Source of the DNA: CAVZTA01 sp963778025
GTDB lineage: Bacteria; Chloroflexota; Limnocylindria; Limnocylindrales; CSP1-4
Assembly (NCBI GenBank): GCA_963778025.1
Contig: CAVZTA010000010.1
Coordinates: forward strand, 3,737-67,736
Direction of reading: 5' to 3'
Length of the DNA: 64,000 bases
The first letter of the stretch is position 1, and every line of letters begins with the position of its first letter. This document shows, piece after piece, positions 8,532 through 18,634 of this stretch. The position numbers and the translations under genes were made by a program. The notes under the pieces are model-generated. The model was not told the origin of the DNA and made no database searches. It saw only the letters and a list, made by a program, of their open reading frames with translations.

Positions 8532-9545
8532 TCACGACGCGTCGACCTCGGTGCGGATACTCGGGATGTATTCGAGATCGACCTCGACCGGGATGCCGAG
8601 CGCCGCCGCCAGGCCCCGCGCGAGTCCCGCCGGGTCGCCCGGTGCATCCGGTCCGCGAACGATCAGGGTGACGTGGTTCTCGTCCAGCGACCAGCTCACG
8701 ATCGTGAGGTCACGAGCGCCGATCCAGGCACGGATGACGGGCGCACCCTCATCGGATCGGATCGTCGTGACCGCTCGCTTCGCCCCCGTGACGACCAGGG
8801 GAACGGCGATGATGCACAGCGCGACGATGGCGAGGATGAAGCCGTTGCGGACGCGGTTCCGCTCCCTCAGCATCGCCGCGTCCGGCGCGGCGCCGGCCAG
8901 CGCGAAGACCGTGGATGCGGACACGGTGATGGCCGCGAAGTTGGCCAGGAACAGCAGCAGCGCGCCGGCAGCATCGTCCGGTCGACGCAGCTCGAGGCAG
9001 ATCCCGACGGTCGCGAGCGGCGGCACCAGGGAGACAGCGATGGCGACACCTGGCAGGGCGTCGCTGCCCGTCCTCCGAACGGTCACGTAGGCTCCTGCCG
9101 CCCCGGCCGCGAGTGCCACGCCAAGGTCCAGCAAGCCTGGCGCGGTCCTCGCCACGATCGATGGCGTCAGCACCACGGGGTCGGGGATCAGCACGGACAC
9201 GAGGAAGCCGATCGAGATCACCGCGAGCGCGCCCAGCAGCACCTGGACGAACGTTCGCGCCATCCATCGATCGCGTGCGGTCACGAGCGCCCCCGCGAAC
9301 GCCATGATGGCGCCGCCGAGCGGCGCGACGACCATGGCGCCGATGATCGACGCGACGGAGTCCTGGAACAGCCCGAAGGAGGCGATCAGCGCCGCCAGAC
9401 CGAGGAGGACGCTGAACGTGACGAGCGACTTGCGGTACGCCGCTCCCTCGGGGAACAGGTCGTCGAGTTGCGCGGCGCCGAGCGACTGCCTCGCATCGGG
9501 AAGCGGTCGCTGGGGAAGGGCAGACGGCGGGAGGGCGCCGCTCAT
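8532..9545 (-). CDS. DUF389 (TIGR00341-type) membrane protein
   Basis: An intact 337-residue protein with about eight membrane segments. Family signatures are AYRKSLVTFSVLLGLAALIA, SVASIIGAMVVAPLGGAIMA and GVAIAVSLVPPLATVGICL. A soluble C-terminal domain (from about residue 255) follows the last helix. DUF389 proteins have no agreed function; transport has been suggested. The start at ATG 9545 places a short Pro-rich cytosolic leader before the first conserved helix. Confidence 0.9.
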   Translation of the reverse strand: MSGALPPSALPQRPLPDARQSLGAAQLDDLFPEGAAYRKSLVTFSVLLGLAALIASFGLFQDSVASIIGAMVVAPLGGAIMAFAGALVTARDRWMARTFVQVLLGALAVISIGFLVSVLIPDPVVLTPSIVARTAPGLLDLGVALAAGAAGAYVTVRRTGSDALPGVAIAVSLVPPLATVGICLELRRPDDAAGALLLFLANFAAITVSASTVFALAGAAPDAAMLRERNRVRNGFILAIVALCIIAVPLVVTGAKRAVTTIRSDEGAPVIRAWIGARDLTIVSWSLDENHVTLIVRGPDAPGDPAGLARGLAAALGIPVEVDLEYIPSIRTEVDAS

Positions 9546-10392
9546 CGGGACACCTCTGCAGCTGGCAATGACTGCCGAGTGAGGATATGCGAGTCACTGC
9601 GAGACTTCGCGACCAGGGATGCTGGAGCTACCCGCCGACCAGCACGTCCCTGACCGGCTGCTCTTCCAGGCGCGCAACGCCGTCCGGAAGCGGGGACCGC
9701 CACGCGGGCCGGCGCGGCGATCGGACCCGCACGAGAAGGCGGGTCGATGACCCCCCATAGGACATCGACCCGCTCGAGGAGTCACGGCATGCCGAATGCT
9801 CGCCATGCATCGGTCAGACGCTCATCCTGGATCGGTGTTACAGGGTGTCGGCGACTGCTTGGGTATGGGTCATCGAGCCCCTCTGCGCGCGGTTGGGACA
9901 TGACTGACTCGGCGCGTCGCGGATAGCAACACCAACGAGGGATCGTGTCCGCGATCCACAGGCGCATGCGCGTCGAGCGCCCGAAACATGCGGCTGGTCG
10001 GCGCGCTCAGGCAGAGGCTGGCCCAATCCGTCCAGGAGCACCCAGGGGTGCGGAGGGAGTCCGGCGGCTCGACCTGCAGCGCATCGTCGACTGCGGAATC
10101 CATGTCCATCGCGCGGCCCAGCGCTGCCTCCCCGCGCGAATACCTCCGAGGAGAGGTTCGTCGACCGATCTCGAGCGCGCGCGCCGGATCGCCGTCCCTT
10201 CCGGCAGTCGGCCGGCTCTCGCGATCAGCAGGTCCGACAAGCGCGAAACCTCCTCGCGACGGGTGGCGGTCAGGATATCGACTCACCAGGTGACGTCGCC
10301 TCGTGCTCCTTGCCGGGATGCAGGTCGGGGTGGGTCGGGTCGCGTTCAAATGACCTCTCGACGTCGCACCGTTCGCGAACAGGGAGCTCGCC
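9546..10392. other. 847-bp stretch with no confident gene
   Basis: Only short, mutually conflicting frames are present. Minus-strand pieces around 10007-10240 (VSRLSDLLIARAGRLPEGTAI-like text) and 9838-10041 (LLDGLGQPLPERADQPH) have coding-like composition and could be remnants of one badly frameshifted gene, but I cannot assign a family. No RNA gene or repeat was seen. Confidence 0.4.
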
Positions 10393-10734
10393 ATGTCGGA
10401 GATCGGCCCAGCTGATCCGGAGTCTCAGACGAACGGGGAGGAGGCCCTTCCGATGGCATCGCAGATCGGTGGCCGGCCGCTTGCCCATGTCGCCGGCGCG
10501 ATCGGCATCGTTGCGCAGCTGGCCAGCGCCTACTGGTACGTCCTGTACCCGTTGCTGGTCATCCCTTCACCGGCGAGCTACGCGTTCTTCGTGGCCTGGT
10601 TCATCCTGGTCGGACTCACGATCATCTGGTGGCGACACCACCCGATCCGGTCGTTCTTCGTTCCGATCGTGTCGATCCCGGTCGCGGTCATCGCCATCTC
10701 GATCGGCACGACGCTCTGGGGCTGGGCGCCCTGA
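10393..10734 (+). CDS. small membrane protein, three helices
   Basis: 113 residues. An acidic N-terminus is followed by three hydrophobic segments (about residues 33-57, 62-80 and 87-108) joined by a short WWRHHPIRS loop. It resembles no family I recognise. A possible alternative start is ATG 10453 (MASQIGG), which would remove the polar leader. It precedes the META lipoprotein gene by about 175 bp. Confidence 0.6.
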   Translation: MSEIGPADPESQTNGEEALPMASQIGGRPLAHVAGAIGIVAQLASAYWYVLYPLLVIPSPASYAFFVAWFILVGLTIIWWRHHPIRSFFVPIVSIPVAVIAISIGTTLWGWAP

Positions 10735-10909
10735 GCGCGCTGTCGAACCGGGGCGGGCCGAGAAGCTCGTAGAAGGATCAGGACCCGACGACCCCTCGCC
10801 CCGGCGCGGCCTTCCGCCGGGTGGGGGTGGTGCCTGCACCGTTGACGCCGATCGGCCCATGGGCCTTCATCCGGGGCCTGGCCTTCGAAGCGTTACAGAG
10901 AGGATCCGG

Positions 10910-11712
10910 ATGCGTCGGTCCATGTCCACGTTCGGTATCGGGGTGCTCGCCCTGCTCGTTGTCGCGTGCTCGACACCCGCCGCGTCGCCCGCGGCCTCGT
11001 CGAGCGCCGCGCGGCAAGCCGACGGAGCAGCTCGCTGGGGTGACGTGGACGCTGACCTCGTACGACCTCTCGGGCACGTCGACCGACGTCCCGGACGATG
11101 TGGTGGCCGACCTTCACATCGATGGGACGCAGATCTCCGGCTCCGCGGGTTGCAACTCGTTCACGGGGACGGTCACGGTGAGCGGGACCAGTGTCAAGGT
11201 GGGGCCGTTGGCGACCACCAAGAAGGCGTGTGAGGGAGCCGCAGCCGACGTCGAGGCCGCGTATCTCGCCAACCTCCAGAAGGCCGCCTCGTTCTCCGTG
11301 ACGGCACTCGGCCTGAAGATCAACGACTCGACGGGCGCGCCGATCCTGGTCTTCGAGCCGGGTCCCGCGAACGCGCTCGAGGGTTCGTGGAGCGTCACCG
11401 GCTACAACAACGGGAAGGGCGCGGTCACCACGCCGACGGCGGGCACGACCTTGACGGCGATGTTCACGCTCGACCATGTCTCCGGGTCGAGTGGCTGCAA
11501 CACCTACGACGGTGGCTACACGATCGACGGTACGACCATCAAGATCGGGCCGCTGGCCGCGACGCGGATGGCCTGCGCCCAGGACGTCATGGATCAGGAG
11601 ACCGCCTTCCTGACCGCGCTCCAGGCGGCGACGACGGTGGAGTCAGTCGGGCGCGAATGTGACGCTTCGCGACAGCGCCGGGGCGATCCAGGTGACCCTG
11701 GCCCCGGGCTGA
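10910..11712 (+). pseudogene. META-domain (HslJ-like) lipoprotein with two repeats, frameshifted
   Basis: ATG 10910 begins a lipoprotein signal peptide with lipobox LVVAC and a Ser/Ala-rich linker. After an indel near 11030 the frame reads LAGVTWTLTSYD and an SGSAGCNSFTGTV motif, the META/HslJ signature. A second repeat follows (LEGSWSVTGYNN and GSSGCNTYDGGY), each with the paired KACEG or RMACA cysteine motif. A second indel near 11648 restores the ending TLRDSAGAIQVTLAPG and the TGA at 11710. META domains are found in surface-exposed and stress-related lipoproteins; two tandem copies are usual for this type. Confidence 0.8.
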
Positions 11713-11735
11713 GTCCACACAGCCGCCGACTCGGG

Positions 11736-12914
11736 TCAGCCGACCGGGATCACCTCGCTCAGCGAGGCCTCGTCGCCCGAGGATGATGTCGCGCGCAGCG
11801 TGACGGTGTAGCTGCCGGGCGAGTCGTACGCGTGGGTCGGGTTGCGCGCCGTCGAGGTGTCGCCATCGCCGAAGCTCCACGTCCACGAGACCGCGTTCTT
11901 CGTCCGGTTCCGGAAGTGGACCGAGAGCCCGTTCGTGGACCAGTCGAAGTCGGCCTGCGGCGGGTCGGCGGCCGGGGGCGGCGTCGCCGTGGGCGTCGGC
12001 ACCGGGGTCGGGGTGGTGGTCGGACGGGGCGTCGGTGTCGGCGTCGGGGTCGGCGTGGGGGTCGGCGTGGGCGTCGGGCCGGGGGTACTCGTCGGTGTCG
12101 GCGCGGGCGTGGGCGGCGTTCGTCGGGTGCGAGGTCGGGTCGGGCGTCGGATCCGGCGTGGTCTCGGCGCCGGCGCCACCGGTGGTGTCGTCACCACCGC
12201 CCGTCGCGCCACGGCCCGGGGCCGCGGTCCGGTGAGGCGTGGCGACCGGCGCCCGCGTCGGACGCAGGGTGACCACGGATGTCGGCGCGAGCGTCCCGTC
12301 GACGGATCCTGCGATCAGGCCGGGCACGCCGATGGGAGGCGATCCGCGAAGTGCCGGGAAACGCGTCGCGCTGGTATCCAGCACGCCACCGCTCCACGTC
12401 GGGATGGCCACGACGATGGCGGCGGCGATCAATGCCACGATCCCGCCGACGAACACCGCGGCACGTCGATGGGTCCGCGCGGGCGGCCGGCGGCTCTGGC
12501 GCGAGGGTCGGCGTTCGGGCGAGGGCGGCCGCCATCGACGGTGAGCGGGTGCCCTCGACCGGGGCGTCGGGCGTGGATGCAGCCGTCGCGCCCAGCCGCA
12601 CCGACTCGACATCCGCGGGCACGAAGGGCCTCGGCGCGCGCGGATCGCCTGGCTGGGTGTGCTGCGCGGTCCGCATCCGCCACGCGAGCTCCGACTCGTT
12701 GCGCTGTCGGAACGTCGACGACGTGAGTGGATCCGTGCGACCGCCCGGGTCACCTCCGCCGGGATCGTGGGGCGCGACCAGCAGCCACTCGTCGGGGGAG
12801 GCCGGAGGGCATCGGTGTGGCGCGACGCCGGACGACGAGGACGCTCAGGAGGATCGCGATCAGGGCGGCGATCGCGACCACGATGACGCTGGCGATGACA
12901 AGCTCGGCAGCCAT
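11736..12914 (-). pseudogene. membrane-anchored PKD-domain protein with Pro-Thr linker, frameshifted
   Basis: A plausible start is ATG 12914, giving a hydrophobic N-terminus (ELVIASVIVVAIAALIAILL). After frameshifts the protein has a low-complexity cytosolic part, a second membrane segment near 12430 (AVFVGGIVALIAAAIVVAIP), an extracellular stretch, a long (PT)n linker and a single C-terminal PKD domain (ADFDWSTNGLSVHFRNRT, then SWSFGDGDTSTARNPTHAYD). It needs at least two indels. PKD domains mediate surface protein or glycan contacts. It ends convergently with the META gene, 23 bp away. Confidence 0.7.
12000..12117. repeat. hexanucleotide microsatellite encoding Pro-Thr repeats
   Basis: Degenerate tandem GGCGTC/GGGGTC/GGCGTG units on the plus strand encode PTPTPTP on the minus strand, the flexible wall-spanning linker of the PKD protein. 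Such tracts are prone to replication slippage and assembly indels, and a frame change lies just upstream. Confidence 0.8.
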
Positions 12915-13105
12915 GCACCCTCGGTGGCCCCCCGTCGTCCCTCGCGGTAGCTGAACGATACGTCATCCGAACTCGATCCTGCCATCCGGTCGAACGGGCG
13001 TTCCGTCTCCGCGGTCGCAGCCACCCCCACGTGGTGGACCCGGTCACGGCCAGCGGAACTACGGCGCCCACGATCGGCGACCCTCCTCGCTCGGGCGGTC
13101 GCGCG

Positions 13106-14603
13106 CTAAGCCGTCGGCGTTCGCCCCGGGCCCGTCGCGGGCGCCGTCGCCACGTGGGTCTCGTCGCCCTCGGGCAGCTCCTCGCGCATGCCGGCGTTGA
13201 TCGCGAACGCGTTCTTGATGCCCGCCGCGATGGCACCCTCGATCCAGCGCCGCGCCCGCTGATCGCACGCGTCGTTCGCGAACCACACCCGTCCGCAGGG
13301 CCGGATGATGTCGTCGTAGAAGCGCGACGTCATCTCGAACGGCCGGAACAGCGGCCCGATGCCGCCCGCATACGGGTCGAGCGACCAGTCGTGCGAGATG
13401 CCGAACTCGAACGTCGACGCCGGCCTCGGGATGGATCCGGCACAGGTCTTCCATCGCCTGGGAGATCCGATCGGCCTCGGACAGCATCGAGTAGGCCATC
13501 GAGTCCTGTTCCCACGCGTACGACGCGATGAGCACGCCCTTCTCGAGGTCGGGGTCCTGGCCGGCCGGGGTGTAGACGATCTGGCGGATCGCGAGGTCGG
13601 TCGCGGTCGCGCCGTGGGTGATCGCGTAGTCGTCGACCCACCACTTCCGAGTGAACTGGAAGAAGATCTTGTGCGCCCGGCCGTAGTAGACGTTGCGCAT
13701 CGTGAAGCGCTTGTCGAGATCGAGGCCGTCGATCTCCATGTGTCGCAGCAGCACGAACGGGACGGTCACGATGACCTCGTCGCCCGTGACCACGCCCTCG
13801 GTGCCGACGGGGTCCTTGTAGCGCACGGTCACGCCGTCCGGCCGCTGCTCGATGGCGTGGACGACCGCCCCGAAGCGCGTGTCCGCGATGAGCGCCGGCG
13901 AGAACGCGTTGGGCAGGGAATCCGACCCGTCGACGATGTACGACAGGTGTCCGAACACGTCCTCGTGATAGTGGGCGAACCATTCGACGAGGGAGAAGTG
14001 GTAGCGGCCCTCCAGGTTGAGCAGCGGGCCCATGAGCGAGATCGCCTGCTCCGAGACGCCACGGGCGATGAGGAAGCTCAGCAGCGACTCGCCGTCGTAC
14101 TGGTCGATCATCCGGCGCCAGCCGTCGGGCTCCGCGATGAGCGTCGTCAGCGGCTCCATCGCCCGCTTGAGGAGGTCGGACGGGAGGATGCCGCGCTCGT
14201 TGTCGGGCAGCCCGTAGTCGAAGCTCGACGCGGTGAACTCGCTGCGTCGCACCCGCTTCCCATCGAGCACGACGAAGGTGTCCTCGTCGTACATCGGGAA
14301 CGCCGCCGTCGGCAGCCGGAACCGCTCGTTGATGAGGTACTGCCCGAGGAGGTGATGGGCGGGGAAGCGCATCGCGCCGAACTCGCCGTACATCCGTCCC
14401 GCGAAGCCGCGGTACGTGTACACCCGCCCGCCCAGCCAATTCCTGGCTTCCAGGATCGTGACCGTGTGACCGGCTTCCTTGAGCAGCAGCCCGGCGGTCA
14501 GCCCGGCCATCCCGGCACCCACGATGACGACATGGCGGCGCGGGGCGTCGGTCGGCGGCAGGCCAGCACGGAGGGTGTCGAGCAGGTCGATGCGCGTGGT
14601 CAT
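13106..14603 (-). pseudogene. flavin-dependent amine oxidase, one frameshift
   Basis: From ATG 14603 the protein begins with an FAD Rossmann motif (HVVIVGAGMAGLTAGLLLK) and ARNWLGGRVYTYR, then a long intact monoamine-oxidase-type body. An indel near 13415 separates the last 105 residues (VDVEFGISHDWSLDPYAGG, then GRVWFANDACDQRARRWIEG), which complete the FAD-binding C-terminus. Length about 500, as expected for flavin amine oxidases (tryptophan 2-monooxygenase-like). Substrate unknown. It is divergent from the iron permease gene. Confidence 0.85.
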
Positions 14604-14692
14604 GGGCGGTCCCCTGGCGGTCGGCTGGATCGCGTCCGATGGTGACACGGGATACCCCGCCTGTTGCGGTCCCGGGCGGTCCGTGTTAGCGT

Positions 14693-14730
14693 CTCAAGCA
14701 ACCTTGAGTCGGTCACTCAGGCACCCTTGA
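14693..14730 (+). promoter_or_regulatory. SoxR-type palindrome and second half-conserved copy upstream of iron permease
   Basis: CTCAAG-CAAC-CTTGAG (14693-14708) is a perfect dyad of the TCAAG-N4-CTTGA form used by SoxR. A second copy, CTCAGGCACCCTTGA (14716-14730), repeats 13 of 15 positions at a 23-bp offset. The end lies 21 bp before the permease start. A SoxR gene is encoded in this window. Confidence 0.5.
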
Positions 14731-14751
14731 TACGAGGCGACGCACCCGTCC

Positions 14752-15588
14752 ATGGCCGCGACGTTCTTCCTGATGCTCCGCGAAGGCCTCGAGGCCGCAC
14801 TCATCGTCGGCATCATCGCCGCCTACCTCGTGAAGGTCGGCCGGAATGACGAGCTGCCGAAGGTCTGGGCAGGCGTCGGGGCGGCGCTCGGACTGTCGAT
14901 CGTGGCGGGCATCGTCATCGTGTCCACGATCGGACGGCTGCCGCTCATCGTCCAGGAGACGCTGGAGGGCGTGGCCGGGCTGATCGCCGTCGCGGTCCTC
15001 ACCTGGATGCTGTTCTGGATGCGGCGCCAGGGTCGCGCGATCAAGGGTGAGCTCGAGCGGGGCGTCGACGCGGCGCTGACCGCCGGCGGCACGATGGCCC
15101 TCGTGGGACTCGCGTTCGTGGCCGTCATCCGCGAGGGCCTCGAGACCACGCTGTTCGTCCTCGCGCTCATCCCGTCGCTCGGGACGAGCCCGACGGTGCT
15201 GCTCGGCGGGATCCTCGGACTCGCGGTGGCGGTCGGCGTCGGCTGGGCGATCTTCGTCGGCGGTCGACGGGTCGATCTCCGGAAGTTCTTCACCATCACG
15301 GGCGTCGTCCTGATCTTCGTCGCGGCGGGCCTGGTCGCGTTCTCGATCGCGGCGTTCGGGGAGGCCGGCCTCATCGCGAATACCGGCAGCGCGTTCGACC
15401 TGAACGGCGTGTTCCCCGACTCGAGCCCCGCGGGGAACGTCCTGCGCGGCCTGTTCGGCTATCGCTCCAAGCCCACGCCGCTCGAGGTCATCGGCTACTT
15501 CGCCTACCTCATCCCGGTGCTGCTGCTGTTCACGCTCGACCGGCCGGTCATCCGCCGAGAGCGCCCGGTGACGCCCAGCCCGAGCTGA
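14752..15588 (+). CDS. efeU: FTR1/EfeU-type high-affinity iron permease
   Basis: An intact 278-residue protein with seven predicted membrane helices. Both iron-binding REGLE motifs of the family are present: REGLEAAL at residues 10-14 and REGLETTL at residues 127-131. FTR1/EfeU proteins import iron across the cytoplasmic membrane. The next gene (64 bp on) encodes a cupredoxin lipoprotein that could act as an EfeO-like periplasmic partner. No peroxidase (EfeB) is adjacent. SoxR-type palindromes precede the start. Confidence 0.92.
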   Translation: MAATFFLMLREGLEAALIVGIIAAYLVKVGRNDELPKVWAGVGAALGLSIVAGIVIVSTIGRLPLIVQETLEGVAGLIAVAVLTWMLFWMRRQGRAIKGELERGVDAALTAGGTMALVGLAFVAVIREGLETTLFVLALIPSLGTSPTVLLGGILGLAVAVGVGWAIFVGGRRVDLRKFFTITGVVLIFVAAGLVAFSIAAFGEAGLIANTGSAFDLNGVFPDSSPAGNVLRGLFGYRSKPTPLEVIGYFAYLIPVLLLFTLDRPVIRRERPVTPSPS

Positions 15589-15652
15589 CCGCCGCGTCGC
15601 GCGACGCGGCGGGCCGTATCGCCATCGGCGACGACCCCACCCAGGAGGATCC

Positions 15653-16060
15653 ATGCGCCCGACCCGTCTGGCCCTGTTGCCCGCCGCCGCGATCGCGGTC
15701 GCCGTGCTCGCCGCGTGCGGTGGCGGCTCGGCGAGCTCGTCGCCCGCTGCAAGCACCGGTGCCAGTGCGTCGCCGGCCGCGGGCACCGTGAAGGTCACCG
15801 CCACCGAGATGAAGTTCGACCCGTCGTCGATCACGGTCCCCGCGGGCAACGTGACGTTCGAGGTGACGAACGCCGGCACGATCGAGCACGAGTTCGAGAT
15901 CTTCAAGGGCGACCAGGTGGTCGACGAGGTCGAGGGCCTGGTGCCCGGCGTGACCCTGCCGCTCACGGTGACGCTGGCGGCCGGCGACTACACGTACGTG
16001 TGCAAGATCGCGGGCCACGAGGACGCCGGCATGAAGGGCACGCTGACCGTCACCGGCTGA
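15653..16060 (+). CDS. cupredoxin-domain lipoprotein, likely EfeO-like iron-uptake partner
   Basis: 135 residues starting at ATG 15653 after an AGGAGG site. A signal peptide ends in lipobox LAAC, followed by a Ser/Ala/Pro linker. The cupredoxin fold (residues 45-135) has VTATEMKFDPSSITVPAG, a first-ligand IEHEF region and CKIAGHEDAGM, giving His, Cys, His and Met in cupredoxin order. EfeO proteins begin with a similar domain; here it stands alone without the M75 peptidase domain. Probably co-transcribed with the permease. Confidence 0.85.
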   Translation: MRPTRLALLPAAAIAVAVLAACGGGSASSSPAASTGASASPAAGTVKVTATEMKFDPSSITVPAGNVTFEVTNAGTIEHEFEIFKGDQVVDEVEGLVPGVTLPLTVTLAAGDYTYVCKIAGHEDAGMKGTLTVTG

Positions 16061-16142
16061 CATCCCTCGGACGGCCGGGCGGTGCGTGAGGGCGCCACTC
16101 GGCCGGGTTGCCCGGAACCCGCGTGCGCGGCACCATCGTCCG

Positions 16143-16998
16143 ATGGCGATGGTCTCGACCCCGCGCACGCCTCGCCCGTCCCGCCCCTCCACTTCGTCTG
16201 CTCCGATCCTCGCGGTCCTCGCGACCCTCGCGCTGGTGCTCGCCGGCTGCGCGTCCGCAGCTTCGTCCGCCGCTCCGTCGGCATCGCCGCAGGCGTGCGG
16301 CGGGCCGAGTGGTTCGGGAGATGGCTCGGGCGGTGCCCCCAGCCCTTCGGGGATCCCGTCGGGCGCTCCGCGCGTCGGGTGAGGTCACCAGCGACCGGAT
16401 CGCCGCGTTTCGCGTGGGCATCGAGAATCCGCTGCTCGCCGGTGTGCGGCAGCGGCAGGCGGACGCGGTCGGGCAGCCGGCCTGGTGGGACGGGACGCAG
16501 ACGGGCGATGGATGGCGGCTCGTCTACACGATCGGCTGGGGCGATTGCCTCGCCGGGTGCATCGAGCGCCACACGTTCACCTACGACGTCGCACGGGACG
16601 GCACGGTCGTCCTGGTGGCCGAGGACGGCGACGCCATCCCGGCCACGGTCCGGGACACGCTCGCGCTCGATGCCGCCGTCCCGTTCGTGAGTCAGGGTCT
16701 TGCCGGTCGGGTGACGGCCGGACCCGTGTGCCCCGTTGAGCGACCCGACGACCCGGCGTGTGCGCCACGTCCGGTCGCGGGCGCGGTGCTGGTGATCCGC
16801 GCCGCCGATGGCTCCGAGATCGCGCGCTTCGCGAGCGACGCGAACGGCGGGTTCGGGCAGGAGCTGCCGGTCGGGGACTACGTGCTCGAGGCGCAGCCCG
16901 TCCAGGGCCTGATGGGGACGCCGGCACCGCTCCCGTTCCGGGTCGACGACGGGCGCGCCGCGGAGCTCGACATCAGCTACGACACCGGGATCCGCTGA
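16143..16998 (+). pseudogene. lipoprotein with carboxypeptidase-regulatory-like C-terminus, frameshifted
   Basis: ATG 16143 begins a lipoprotein signal (LALVLAGCAS). An indel near 16380 shifts into a frame that stays open to 16998. The second part carries a WWDGTQTGDGWRLVYTIGWG segment with paired cysteines and ends in a beta-rich domain resembling a carboxypeptidase-regulatory/transthyretin-like fold (VAGAVLVIRAADGSEIARF, DANGGFGQELPVGDYVLEA). Function unknown. It follows the cupredoxin gene and may belong to the same operon. Confidence 0.65.
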
Positions 16999-17004
16999 AT
17001 CGAT

Positions 17005-17031
17005 GAGGCCGCGGGACGAACCCGCGGCCTC
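17005..17031. terminator. bidirectional terminator hairpin
   Basis: GAGGCCGCGGG, loop ACGAA, CCCGCGGCCTC: a perfect 11-bp stem between two convergent genes (plus-strand lipoprotein ending 16998, minus-strand TadG-like gene ending 17063). Confidence 0.85.
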
Positions 17032-17062
17032 GGTGCGTTTCGGCGGTGCCGGGACGACCGAC

Positions 17063-18119
17063 CTACCGGGCGAGGCCCAGCACGTTCGTCTGGCCGGCGC
17101 TCGGCGGGGTGGTGATGCCCTGCGGGCACCTGCTCACCGGTCGAATACGAGATCGTGGCGTCGAAGCGACCCTGGATCTGGTCGACCGCCGGCTGCGCGT
17201 ACCCGGTGATCGTGAATGAGACGACGCTCTTGATGCAGAAGGTGAAGTTGTTGCCCTGGCTCCCGGTCGAACAGCCGGCCGGGGCGCTCGGGTCGTTCGG
17301 CGCGTAGACGATCGGGATGAGGATCGTCTGCTGGTTGTTCACCCACTGCTGGAGGCAGGCCCGCACGTCGTCGGCGTTCGTCTTGCCCGGATCGCCGGCG
17401 AACTGGTAGGGCAACGTGAACGCCGGATTGTCCGGTGTGCACAGACTCGTCGCCAGCGAGCCCGCGTTGTTGCTGCCATCCCACGACACCCAGCCGAAGT
17501 TGCCAGGCCCATTCGCACCGCTCGTGAGCGAGTAGATCGTGCCGGAGTTGAGGGCCTGTCCATCGACGAGGGCGATCGGCAGCAACTGGCTCGGCGGCAC
17601 CGCCGTGAGGCTGCCGGTCATCGACGTCGCGCTCGCCCGGACGTCCCAGGTCCCGCGACCGAAGATGCCCAGGAAGTACGTCCGCGGCTGGGTCTGGATG
17701 TCGACCTGGACCCCCAGAGCCTTCGCGCCGATGAGCGCGCCCGGCGGGGCGATATCCCCGGACGCCCACGGCGCCACGGTGCCGAGGACCGGATACGACT
17801 GCCCGCTTCGCGCACCGACGTAGCGCGCGGTCCAGGTGCAGCCGTTCGCCGCGACGCAGCCGTTGCTGGCGAGGCTCGCCTGGATCTTCGCGTACGGGTT
17901 GTCGGTCGTCGTGTACGCCGTGTTCGTGACGTAGTAGTCGTACAGGCGCTTGGTCCCAGCGAGCGACGCGAGATCGGATGCGTTCTGGTCGTCGCGCCGG
18001 CTGAAGAACACCGTCCCGCCGTCGATGACGAGGCCGACGACGGCGAGGAGTGCGATGAGGCCACCGGCGAACATCACGAGCACCTGCCCGCGCTGGGCCG
18101 GTCGCGAGCGTCGGCGCAT
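17063..18119 (-). pseudogene. module C gene 3: TadG-like pilus-assembly protein (one C-terminal frameshift)
   Basis: From ATG 18119, a basic start is followed by the TadG/Flp-pilus signature: GQVLVMFAGGLIALLAVVGLVIDGG, then VFFSRRDDQNASDLASLAG. A long extracellular domain with several cysteines and Asn/Gly-rich segments follows. The frame is open to SYSTGEQVPAG; one indel near 17125 brings in GITTPPSAGQTNVLGLAR and a stop at 17063. Length about 350. The protein has a single N-terminal helix and is exposed outside. It is 33 bp downstream of the small TadE gene and is the third member of this triplet. Confidence 0.8.
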
Positions 18120-18152
18120 GGACGAAACCTCCCGAGGACTGAGGACGGATGC

Positions 18153-18634
18153 TCACTGGACGATCACCTGGGTGGTGGCGCCGATCACGGGTGTCCCCAC
18201 GATCTGGCCGATGAACGGGGTGAAGAACGTGAAGCGCTGCGAGGCGGGCGAGGTCGGCGTGGCGATCGTGATCTTGAGGACATCGTCCGCGCGGCAGGAG
18301 TCGGTGGTGCGCGTCGTGAGCGTGTCGGACGTCGTGCAGGAGACGGTGACCGTGTAGTACGCGGGTGCGCCGGCGAGCCGGTTCTTGGTCTCCTGGGTGA
18401 TGCAGTCGAAGCGCGTCTTGGGGCTCACGGATGCCGGGCAGGACTGATACCAGTAGGGCACCGCGCCGTAGCGCGCACCCTCGCGGGCCGCCTGGGCGAA
18501 CGCGTTCGTGATGTACACGTAGCGGCCGAGGTCGATCAGCCCGAACAGGAGCAGGAAGAACACCGGAGCGACGACCGCGAACTCGACGAGGGCCTGGCCC
18601 CGGCCTCGGCCGTCCTCGCAGCAGACGCGCTCAT
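18153..18634 (-). pseudogene. module C gene 2: small TadE-like pseudopilin (frameshift near start)
   Basis: A GQALVEFAVVAPVFFLLLFGLIDLGR motif (TadE signature with the conserved Glu) precedes YVYITNAFAQAAREGARYG, then a short extracellular domain with four cysteines ending VIGATTQVIVQ. No start codon exists in that frame; the ATG at 18634 overlaps the upstream stop as ATGA and joins the TadE frame only with an indel near 18610. Length about 160. TadE proteins are minor pilins processed at the E-containing motif. Confidence 0.8.

Noticed and set aside
9870..10394. Minus-strand frame of 174 codons in the gene-poor gap
   Set aside because: No recognisable domain, low-complexity Arg/Ser/Pro composition, and conflicting overlapping frames; kept only as an unresolved region.
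12000..12117. G-rich repeat as a regulatory quadruplex
   Set aside because: It is fully explained as coding for a Pro-Thr linker on the other strand.
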